Assembly: GCA_035687255.1 (NCBI GenBank)
Contig: DASRYI010000202.1
Coordinates: 1-8,206, forward strand
Length of the DNA: 8,206 nt
From: JAKEHA01 sp035687255
Lineage (GTDB): Bacteria; Krumholzibacteriota; Krumholzibacteriia; WVZY01; JAKEHA01
Direction of reading: 5' to 3'
In this document: piece after piece, positions 1-5,483 of the stretch
Numbering within the stretch: position 1 is the first letter of the stretch
Layout of the letters: each line of letters starts with the position of its first letter
Notes under the pieces: model-generated
What the model saw: only the letters and a program-made list of their open reading frames with translations
The model's database searches: none
Told to the model about the DNA's origin: nothing
Made by a program: the position numbers and the translations under genes

Positions 1-47
1 GTGACAATCCCGAAAGTCGCGAAGATGCGCTTGAAGGATGTGTTCAT
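1..47 (-). CDS. 5' end of an unidentified gene, signal-peptide-like N-terminus (partial)
   Basis: An ATG on the minus strand (bases 47-45) opens a frame that stays open to the left edge, giving 15 full codons that read MNTSFKRIFATFGIV. The pattern of Lys-Arg at residues 6-7 followed by a hydrophobic run is typical of the start of a Sec signal peptide or a membrane anchor. A G-rich stretch lies just upstream (GGGGG, bases 59-55 on the minus strand), 7 bases before the ATG, which could serve as a weak ribosome-binding site. The gene would be transcribed divergently from glmM. Too little is present to name the product, and the call rests only on the start context and the composition of 15 residues. 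Confidence 0.4.
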   Translation of the reverse strand, partial: MNTSFKRIFATFGIV

Positions 48-62
48 GGGAGTACCCCCATG
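44..62. promoter_or_regulatory. Imperfect palindrome over the start codon of the left-edge gene
   Basis: Bases 45-62 form CATGGG-6-CCCATG, an interrupted palindrome whose left arm contains the start codon of the minus-strand gene. In the mRNA of that gene it could fold into a small hairpin that hides the start codon. The outer ATG on the minus strand (bases 61-59) also opens a five-codon mini-ORF (MGVLP) whose TGA overlaps the gene's ATG as ATGA. Whether either structure is functional is inference. Confidence 0.25.
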
Positions 63-194
63 TATCTGTGGTGAACTGCGAACCAATACCGTACGAGCAT
101 AATGCCGGGGACCCTGCAAAGATAGAGGCGTGCTGGAACCAGCCGTAAATACGGGCCTTCCAATTACCATTGGCCGCCCCCGCCGCCCATCATT

Positions 195-200
195 TATATT
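195..200 (+). promoter_or_regulatory. Candidate -10 element upstream of glmM
   Basis: TATATT stands out in an otherwise GC-rich region 38 bases before the glmM ATG. A weak TTGGCC at 170-175 lies 19 bases upstream as a possible -35. Transcription would then start near base 207, leaving a short leader containing GGAGGG at 215-220. The spacing is longer than ideal and the -35 matches poorly, so this is only a candidate. No other promoter-like sequence in the 48-238 gap is more convincing. Confidence 0.25.
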
Positions 201-238
201 CGGGCCGCGCGCGCGGAGGGTCCGCACGCGGCGTTCTT

Positions 239-1600
239 ATGTCAAACCAACTCCTCTTTTCCGTCGCGGGCGCCCGCGGCATCGTCGGCAAGACCATCGA
301 CGCCGACGTCGTTACCCGTCTCACGCTTGCCTACTGCGCCACCCTGCCCAGGGGGCCGGTGGTGGTGGGACGCGACACGCGTCCCAGCGGCGAGTCGTTC
401 ATGCACAGTGTGATGGGCGCGGTCATGGCCAGTGGCCGCGACGTCATCGATCTGGGGATTGCCACCACGCCCACCACGGAGCTCATCACCGAACGCACCG
501 ACGCGGTGGGTGGCATCGTGGTCACGGCGAGCCACAACCCGGTGCAGTGGAACGCGCTCAAGTTTCTCGATCGTCGTGGCATCTTCATTACCAAAGACGT
601 CAGCGACCGGCTTCTCACGGCGTACCACGAGAACCGGTTCCAATTTGCCGACGGCGCGCATATTGGAAAGCGAAGACGCTACGATCACGCCGCGCAGGAG
701 CACATCGACGCCATCCTGGCGCTGGACGTGATCGATGCCGAGAAGATTCGCAGCCGGCGCTTCACGGTGGTGCTCGACTGTATCAATGGAGCGGGCAGCG
801 TGATTGCGCCGCAACTGCTCGAGACTCTCGGCGTGCGCATGATTCCGCTCAACTGCGACGACGACGGAAACTTCTATCGTGATCCCGAACCCACGCCCGC
901 CAATCTCTCCGACTTGATCGAGGCGGTGAAGAAGTCGGACGCGGATCTCGGACTCGCCACCGATCCCGACGCCGACCGTCTGGCGCTGGTGACGGGACAC
1001 GCGACCGCGCGCGCCATCAGTGAGGAGTACACGCTGGCGTTCGCCATCGACCAGGTGGCCACGCGTGCCCGGGGCGACGTGGTGGTCAACCTCTCCACGT
1101 CGGGATGGGTGGATCACGTGGCGAACAAGCACGGACTGCGCGTGCACCGCACCCCGGTGGGGGAGGCGCACGTCGTGTCCCGCATGCTCAAGGAGAAGGC
1201 GGTCATCGGCGGCGAGGGCAACGGCGGTGTCATCCTTCCCGCCCTCCATCCCGGCCGCGACGCCATGGTGGGCATGGCATTGATATTGCAGTTTTTGGCG
1301 GAAACCGGAATCACACTCGACGAGGCTGCCCGTCGCTACCCGCCCCTGACGATTACCAAAGCGAAGGTCGCCCTCGCCGGAGCGTTCTCCCCGGAGCGGA
1401 TTTCGAATGCCCTGGGGGCGATGAATCCTGTTAACATTGATCGGGAAGACGGTGTAAAGGCGATATTTGCGGACGGATGGATCCACCTCCGCGTATCCAA
1501 CACCGAGGGAGTCGTCCGGGTGATTGCGGAAGGTCCGTCGCAGGAGCGCGTGGCAGCGCTTCAGAAGGACGCCCGCGCCGCCCTCGAGGCTTCCTGGTAA
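239..1600 (+). CDS. glmM: Phosphoglucosamine mutase, archaeal-type alpha-D-phosphohexomutase
   Basis: Predicted 453-residue cytoplasmic enzyme of the alpha-D-phosphohexomutase superfamily, expected to convert glucosamine-6-phosphate to glucosamine-1-phosphate for UDP-GlcNAc synthesis. All four family signatures are visible. The phosphoserine loop TASHNP has the catalytic Ser at residue 98. The metal loop DPDADR has Asp242, Asp244 and Asp246. The sugar-specificity loop is GEGNGG at 325-330. The phosphate-binding loop RVSNTEG is at 418-424. The N-terminal motif is AGARGIVG (10-17). GEGNGG and SNTEG resemble the archaeal-type GlmM/ManB branch more than classical bacterial GlmM, which usually has GEQSGH. 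The immediate downstream glmS favours GlmM over phosphomannomutase, but the sequence alone cannot exclude mannose activity. I chose the ATG at 239 because conserved sequence begins seven residues later; an in-frame ATG at 170 would add 23 low-complexity residues. No Shine-Dalgarno lies at normal distance; GGAGGG at 215-220 is 18 bases upstream. Confidence 0.85.
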   Translation: MSNQLLFSVAGARGIVGKTIDADVVTRLTLAYCATLPRGPVVVGRDTRPSGESFMHSVMGAVMASGRDVIDLGIATTPTTELITERTDAVGGIVVTASHNPVQWNALKFLDRRGIFITKDVSDRLLTAYHENRFQFADGAHIGKRRRYDHAAQEHIDAILALDVIDAEKIRSRRFTVVLDCINGAGSVIAPQLLETLGVRMIPLNCDDDGNFYRDPEPTPANLSDLIEAVKKSDADLGLATDPDADRLALVTGHATARAISEEYTLAFAIDQVATRARGDVVVNLSTSGWVDHVANKHGLRVHRTPVGEAHVVSRMLKEKAVIGGEGNGGVILPALHPGRDAMVGMALILQFLAETGITLDEAARRYPPLTITKAKVALAGAFSPERISNALGAMNPVNIDREDGVKAIFADGWIHLRVSNTEGVVRVIAEGPSQERVAALQKDARAALEASW

Positions 1601-1640
1601 TTCGCCCGCACCGGCGTACCCCGATCGAGAGGAATCACCC

Positions 1641-3473
1641 ATGTGTGGAATCATCGGCTACATCGGCGACGCCCAGGCGATGCCGATTCTGATCGAGGGT
1701 CTGAAGCGCCTCGAGTATCGCGGCTACGACTCGGCGGGCGTGGCCATCATGGAAAACGGCTCGCTCCTGGTCGAGAAGACCAAGGGCAAGATCTCGCAGC
1801 TCGAGCGCCTGGTGAGCCACCGCACCTGGCTCGGTTCCACCGGCATGGCGCACACGCGCTGGGCCACGCACGGCGAACCCAATACCGAAAACGCCCATCC
1901 CCACACCGATTGCAGCGGTGATATCGCCGTCATCCACAACGGGATCATCGAAAACTATTCCAAGATCAAGGCCGTCCTCATCAAGGAAGGCCACCGCTTC
2001 ACCACCGAGACCGATACCGAAGTCATCGCGCACCTGATCGAGAAATTCTTCGAGGCCGGCGCCACGCTGGAAGAGGCCGTGCAGAAGACCGTGGCCCAGA
2101 TGGAAGGCACGTATGGTCTCGTGATCATGTGCAAGCGCGAACCCGACAAGATCATCGGTGTGCGCAACGGCTCGCCGCTCATCGTGGGTGTTGCCAGCGG
2201 CGAAAACTTCCTGGCTTCCGACGTGTCGGCGATTCTCAAGCACACGCAGAAGGTTGTTTACCTCGATGATCACGAGATGGCGACCGTCTATCGCGACACC
2301 TTCGTGACCAAGACCGTGGACAACGTGACCACCAACAAGACGGTGCACGAGGTCGACTGGGATCTGGAGCAGATCGAAAAGGGCGGCTTCGACCACTTCA
2401 TGCTCAAGGAGATCAACGAACAGCCCGATACCATCACCAACGCCATGCGCGGCCGCCTCGTCTACGAAGAGGGCATCGCCAAGCTCGGTGGTCTCAACAT
2501 GACCGACGATGAGCTGCGTTCCATCAAGCGCATCATGATTCTGGGGTGCGGCACGTCGTGGCACGCGGGGCTGATCGGCGAATACATCATCGAAGAACAC
2601 GCGCGCATTCCGGTGGAAGTCGAGTATGCATCCGAGTTCCGCTACCGCAACCCCATCATCGAGCCGGGGACGGTGACACTGGCCATCAGCCAGAGCGGCG
2701 AAACCATCGACACGCTGGAAGCCATGCGCGAAGCCAAGCGGCGCGGTTCGCGCGTGCTGGGTATTTCGAACGTGGTGGGTTCCACCATCGCGCGCGAGTC
2801 CGACGGCGGCGTGTACATTCACGCGGGGCCGGAAATCGGCGTGGCCTCGACCAAGGCGTTCACGTCGCAGATCACGGTGCTGTCGCTGATCGCGCTGCTC
2901 ATCGGACGCCTGCGCGTCATGTCGAAGCGCGAGGGGCAGGGGCAGATCGAACACCTGCAGAAGCTTCCGTCGCAGGTGCAGCACATTCTCGACAATGACA
3001 GGCAGATCATGGAGATCGCCGAGGCCTACAAGAACGACACCAACTTCCTGTATCTCGGGCGCGGCGCCAATTTCCCGGTGGGTCTCGAGGGTGCTTTGAA
3101 GCTCAAGGAAATCTCCTACATCCATGCCGAAGGCTACCCGGCGGCGGAGATGAAGCACGGTCCCATCGCGCTCATCGACAAGAACATGCCGGTGGTGGTG
3201 ATCTGTCCCAAGGACAACGCCTACCAGAAGATTCTCGGCAACATCGCCGAGGTCAAGGCGCGCAAGGGAAGGATCATCGTGATCTGCAACGAGGGTGACC
3301 ACGAGGTCGCCGCCATGGCCGACCACGTGATCACGATTCCGCAGACGCTGGACTTCCTGTATCCGATTCTGGCCGTGATTCCGCTGCAGCTGCTCGCGTA
3401 TCACATCGCGGTGCTGCGCGGCTGTGACGTCGACCAGCCGAGAAATCTGGCCAAGAGCGTCACGGTGGAGTAA
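1641..3473 (+). CDS. glmS: Glutamine--fructose-6-phosphate aminotransferase (isomerizing)
   Basis: A 610-residue enzyme, full length for the family (E. coli GlmS has 609), which makes glucosamine-6-phosphate from fructose-6-phosphate and glutamine, the first committed step of amino-sugar synthesis in the cytoplasm. The N-terminal class II glutaminase domain (about 1-240) starts MCGIIGYIG, with Cys2 becoming the nucleophile after Met removal. It also holds RGYDSAG (27-33), HTRWATHG (71-78) and HNGIIENY (99-106). Two SIS isomerase domains follow, with GCGTS at 302-306, SQSGET at 350-355 and STKAFTSQ at 403-410. Residues equivalent to the E. coli catalytic Glu488, His504 and Lys603 appear as Glu490, His506 and Lys605, the last in the C-terminal tail LAKSVTVE. 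The start is fixed by the need for Cys2 and by GAGAGGA at 1627-1633, seven bases before the ATG; a longer ATG at 1524 would bury Cys2 and can be dismissed. It lies 40 bases after glmM and is probably cotranscribed with it. Confidence 0.97.
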   Translation: MCGIIGYIGDAQAMPILIEGLKRLEYRGYDSAGVAIMENGSLLVEKTKGKISQLERLVSHRTWLGSTGMAHTRWATHGEPNTENAHPHTDCSGDIAVIHNGIIENYSKIKAVLIKEGHRFTTETDTEVIAHLIEKFFEAGATLEEAVQKTVAQMEGTYGLVIMCKREPDKIIGVRNGSPLIVGVASGENFLASDVSAILKHTQKVVYLDDHEMATVYRDTFVTKTVDNVTTNKTVHEVDWDLEQIEKGGFDHFMLKEINEQPDTITNAMRGRLVYEEGIAKLGGLNMTDDELRSIKRIMILGCGTSWHAGLIGEYIIEEHARIPVEVEYASEFRYRNPIIEPGTVTLAISQSGETIDTLEAMREAKRRGSRVLGISNVVGSTIARESDGGVYIHAGPEIGVASTKAFTSQITVLSLIALLIGRLRVMSKREGQGQIEHLQKLPSQVQHILDNDRQIMEIAEAYKNDTNFLYLGRGANFPVGLEGALKLKEISYIHAEGYPAAEMKHGPIALIDKNMPVVVICPKDNAYQKILGNIAEVKARKGRIIVICNEGDHEVAAMADHVITIPQTLDFLYPILAVIPLQLLAYHIAVLRGCDVDQPRNLAKSVTVE

Positions 3474-3518
3474 GCTTCACCTCCAAGCCGGTTATCGCGT
3501 GACGGTGCGGTATCCGAA

Positions 3519-3533
3519 CGCGGTGACGCCGCG
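3519..3533 (+). repeat. Small inverted repeat abutting the ridA ribosome-binding site
   Basis: CGCGG at 3519-3523 and CCGCG at 3529-3533 can form a five-base-pair stem with a five-base loop. It lies in the 71-base gap between glmS and ridA, and its right arm touches the Shine-Dalgarno AAGGAG at 3534-3539. It could stabilise or modulate the ridA start, but short GC stems arise by chance in DNA of this composition. There is no T-tract, so I do not call a terminator between the two genes. Confidence 0.2.
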
Positions 3534-3544
3534 AAGGAGCGATC

Positions 3545-3937
3545 ATGAAATCACCCCTGCATTCCGTGCATGCCCCGGAACCCATCGGACCGTACACGCA
3601 GGCGATGCGTGCCGGGGACTTCGTGTTTCTTTCCGGTCAGATCGGCATCGATCCCGCCACGGGCAAGCTCGTGGGGAACACCGCCGCCGAGCAGGCGGCC
3701 CAGGTTCTCAAGAACATCCGCGCCATCCTGACGGCCGCGGGACTCACCTTCGCCGAGGTGGTCAAGAGCACCATCTTCCTGCGCAACATGGATGACTTTG
3801 CGAAGGTAAACGAGATCTACGGCGAGGTCTTCGACCGGGATCCGCCCGCGCGGTCCACGATCGCGGTGGCCGCCCTGCCCATGGGCGCGCTGGTCGAGAT
3901 CGAAGTGATCGCGATGCGGCGCCCGGGCACACGCTGA
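3545..3937 (+). CDS. ridA: RidA family 2-iminobutanoate/2-iminopropanoate deaminase
   Basis: A 130-residue protein, the normal length for the RidA (YjgF/YER057c/UK114) family, whose trimers hydrolyse reactive enamine/imine intermediates released by PLP enzymes to keto acids and ammonia. Family features visible are IGPYTQA (14-20, with Tyr17), SGQIGIDPATGKLV (30-43), PPARSTI (100-106) and VEIEVIA (117-123). Arg103 and Glu118 match the E. coli catalytic Arg105 and Glu120, so a true deaminase is likely. The Cys that follows Arg105 in E. coli is replaced here (Arg-Ser-Thr). The start at 3545 is supported by AAGGAG at 3534-3539, five bases upstream. The gene lies 71 bases after glmS on the same strand and may be read through from the glmM-glmS unit. 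It converges with the downstream minus-strand gene, with 12 bases between stop codons. Confidence 0.93.
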   Translation: MKSPLHSVHAPEPIGPYTQAMRAGDFVFLSGQIGIDPATGKLVGNTAAEQAAQVLKNIRAILTAAGLTFAEVVKSTIFLRNMDDFAKVNEIYGEVFDRDPPARSTIAVAALPMGALVEIEVIAMRRPGTR

Positions 3938-3955
3938 CGGCGGTGCCGGTCAGCG
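3932..3955. terminator. Imperfect hairpin across the convergent stop codons (possible bidirectional terminator)
   Basis: CGCTGAC at 3932-3938 and GTCAGCG at 3949-3955 are exact inverted repeats. Inside them GGC/GCC can extend the stem with one bulged G and a three-base loop. Each outer arm contains a TGA stop codon, of ridA on the plus strand (3935-3937) and of the secreted-protein gene on the minus strand (3952-3950). There is no T-tract on either side, so this would be an atypical intrinsic terminator; it may instead only limit read-through or protect 3' ends. Confidence 0.4.
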
Positions 3956-5065
3956 CACCAGCAGCATCTTCCTCGACTGCATCTGCTTGTTGGCGGTGAG
4001 CGTGTAGAAGTACGCGCCCGACGCCACCGGCCGTCCGGTGGTGTCGCGCCCGTTCCAGCTCACGGTGTGATCGCCTTCGGAGAGCATCCCGTCGAACAGG
4101 GTGGCGACCAGTGCTCCGGTTACGTCATAGACGCGGACCGTGGCGTGTGTGGTTGTGTTCAGCGTGAAGCCGATGCGCGTGTCGGCGCGGAATGGATTGG
4201 GTGAGTTGGGTTCCAGGGCCAGCGCCAGCGACGGTGTGGTGGCGGTGACCGGCGCGGAGCGGTATTCCGCGCCGCCCTCGCCCAGTGCCGCGAGCACGTA
4301 GGTGTAGGTGGTGCCGCTGCGTACTGCGGAGTCCACAAACGAGCGGGACGATGGCGCGAGCGGCGTGTCCACCACCGGACGCTCGGCGGAACCCGGCGAG
4401 CGGCGGTAGATGACGAACCCGTCGATGGTTTCGTCGGACTCGATATTCCATGACAGCTGCACGTTGTTTCTGTCCGCACGCGCGTCGAACCGCGAGATGA
4501 GGACGGCCGTGGGCGTAACCGCGACGCTTCGTTCCTGCGAGAATGCGCTCAGCTGTCCGGAGTAGTTGATGGCCTGAATCGCGAAGTAGTAGGTGGTGTT
4601 GGCGAGGCTGCATGCGTCGTACGAACTGATCGGCCCCACTTCAGCCGAGTACTGGTATGTGGCCATCTGGCCGAGTTCAACTGAGAGCACGCCGTACGAA
4701 ATCCGGTAGCCCACCACGCTGGGATCGCCGCTCGGTGTCCAGGCCAGGTGGGCGCAGGCGGCACCCTGCGCGGTCGCGGAGGTGAACAACGGGGGAGCGG
4801 GCGGGGCCAGGTCGAGGTTGGGCGAAATTTCGATGAGGTCGCCGGGCGCGGCGTCCAGGCGCTCTGCGAGCACACCGTCCGTCGACGTCGCCCCCGTGCT
4901 GATGGTGGTGGCGTTGCGCTGCACGACATAAGCACGCGTTTCCCCGAGATTGAACAGGCGGAACACGATGGGTGTTGCCCCCGACACGGCGGGCAGAAGC
5001 AGCAGGGCGAGTGCCGTGACGGTGCAGTACCATCCACGCCACCCGCGACGAAACACTCGGCGCAA
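3950..5065 (-). CDS. Secreted fibronectin-III protein with FlgD-Ig/T9SS-like C-terminal domain
   Basis: A 371-residue predicted exported protein of unknown specific role. From the chosen start, residues 1-13 are basic, 14-28 form a hydrophobic core (TVTALALLLLPAVSG) and cleavage is likely near Gly29-Ala30. Two beta-rich FN3-like repeats follow at about 87-184 and 187-278, with WTPSGDPSVVGYRISYG and IDGFVIYRR as typical strands. The C-terminal segment 284-371 is the FlgD-Ig/secretion-tail type: LEPNSPNPF, RVYDVTG, DHTVSWNGRD, ASGAYFYTL and a basic-hydrophobic end RKMLLVR. Proteins with this tail in FCB-type bacteria are usually exported to the surface, often by type IX secretion; that route is inferred here. 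The start is TTG at 5065, four bases after AGGAGG, rather than ATG at 5119, which would place 29 mostly charged residues before the hydrophobic core and has a poorer ribosome site. GTG at 5056 is a further option. It is convergent with ridA and divergent from the transferase genes. Confidence 0.8.
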   Translation of the reverse strand: MRRVFRRGWRGWYCTVTALALLLLPAVSGATPIVFRLFNLGETRAYVVQRNATTISTGATSTDGVLAERLDAAPGDLIEISPNLDLAPPAPPLFTSATAQGAACAHLAWTPSGDPSVVGYRISYGVLSVELGQMATYQYSAEVGPISSYDACSLANTTYYFAIQAINYSGQLSAFSQERSVAVTPTAVLISRFDARADRNNVQLSWNIESDETIDGFVIYRRSPGSAERPVVDTPLAPSSRSFVDSAVRSGTTYTYVLAALGEGGAEYRSAPVTATTPSLALALEPNSPNPFRADTRIGFTLNTTTHATVRVYDVTGALVATLFDGMLSEGDHTVSWNGRDTTGRPVASGAYFYTLTANKQMQSRKMLLVR

Positions 5066-5068
5066 AGG

Positions 5069-5077
5069 ACCTCCTCT
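5069..5077 (-). promoter_or_regulatory. Shine-Dalgarno that decides the start of the secreted-protein gene
   Basis: On the minus strand this reads AGAGGAGGT, the best match to the anti-Shine-Dalgarno sequence around any candidate start of this gene. TTG (5065) follows AGGAGG after four bases and GTG (5056) after thirteen. It lies inside the frame opened by the upstream ATG at 5119, so if ATG 5119 is the real start this match would be coincidental. Confidence 0.5.
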
Positions 5078-5279
5078 GCGGAACGTGCCGACACGCACGT
5101 CCCCACGCCTGGTCACCATCAGGGGTCGATTCCTGGCAATTCTTTTCGGGAAAGCTCCGCGCCGAGACACGCCCGCGAAGCGCTTCCAATCTGCCTCACG
5201 GCGCAGCCGCGGGAGCTGGCAGTGGCGCCGTGCAATGCAACCGGCGCCATCATGTGCGCCCGTTGCGCACGAAGTAATC

Positions 5280-5301
5280 GTTGCGGGGGACTCCCTGCAA
5301 C
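5280..5301. repeat. Nine-base-pair inverted repeat (hairpin)
   Basis: GTTGCGGG at 5280-5287 folds back on CCCTGCAAC at 5293-5301, with one G-U pair in RNA and a short loop, giving an eight- to nine-base-pair stem. It is the strongest hairpin of the intergenic region. It lacks a following T-tract on either strand, so it is not a typical intrinsic terminator. A protein-binding site or a structured leader are possible roles. Confidence 0.35.
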
Positions 5302-5310
5302 AGGAAAGTG

Positions 5311-5336
5311 CGCCCGCAGCGAGCGATGCGGGGGCG
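5311..5336. repeat. Second inverted repeat, CGCCCGCA / TGCGGG(GG)CG
   Basis: CGCCCGCA at 5311-5318 pairs with TGCGGGGGCG at 5327-5336, with two surplus G bases and an eight-base loop. It follows the preceding hairpin by nine bases, making a paired hairpin arrangement. GC-rich composition makes such matches fairly likely by chance. Confidence 0.25.
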
Positions 5337-5471
5337 AATATGGCGTGGGGACGCGTCAAATCGTTTGAGGGCAAGCGCATGAGGGTGTGAGCGTGCGCCG
5401 CAATCATCTGTGGAAAACTCGGCGCGTGGTGCCCATCGCCGAGTCGCATCGCGCCCCGGCGCGGGATGCGC

Positions 5472-5477
5472 TATGAT
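5472..5477 (+). promoter_or_regulatory. -10-like element at leaderless distance from the first transferase gene
   Basis: TATGAT matches the sigma-70 -10 consensus TATAAT at five of six positions. It ends six bases before the ATG at 5484, so transcription starting seven bases downstream would begin at that A, giving a leaderless mRNA. There is no Shine-Dalgarno before the ATG, and no clear -35 at the usual distance (5449-5454 reads TCGCGC). This placement is also the reason to prefer ATG 5484 over ATG 5466. Confidence 0.4.
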
Positions 5478-5483
5478 GCGCGG

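Larger units (their letters stand above)
5066..5483. other. Divergent intergenic region with hairpins, no gene seen
   Basis: About 420 bases (360 if the minus-strand gene starts at ATG 5119) separate the divergent starts of the secreted-protein gene and the first membrane transferase. Frames open here on both strands, but they are continuations of antisense frames or N-terminal extensions without signal, motif or ribosome site. The region holds two adjacent hairpin-capable inverted repeats (5280-5301 and 5311-5336), a small palindrome TCAAA-TCG-TTTGA at 5356-5368 and a -10-like element at 5472-5477. It must contain the promoters for both flanking genes. I see no recognisable riboswitch or small RNA. 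Confidence 0.5.

Noticed and set aside
130..882. Plus-strand open frame overlapping the start of glmM
   Set aside because: It overlaps glmM out of frame, and its translation is Arg/His-rich low complexity typical of a shadow frame.
1601..1640. glmS ribozyme/riboswitch upstream of glmS
   Set aside because: Only 40 bases separate glmM from glmS, far too short for the ribozyme, and no core resembling it is seen upstream of glmM either.
242..1654. Long minus-strand open frame (470 codons) opposite glmM
   Set aside because: It is antisense to a gene with all four phosphohexomutase motifs. Its translation is His/Arg/Gly-rich without any motif, as expected from the complement of GC-rich codons.
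1635..3404. Long minus-strand open frame (589 codons) opposite glmS
   Set aside because: It mirrors the complete glmS, has a low-complexity His/Asp/Val composition and no recognisable domain.
4748..5390. Plus-strand open frames opposite the secreted-protein gene (206 and 146 codons)
   Set aside because: They are antisense to the signal peptide and first FN3 region and run into the intergenic part with no start signal or motif.
5466..5483. ATG 5466 as start of the first transferase
   Set aside because: It would add six residues (MRYDAR) but lies upstream of the likely -10 element and has no ribosome-binding site. ATG 5484 fits the promoter geometry better, though the difference is not proven.
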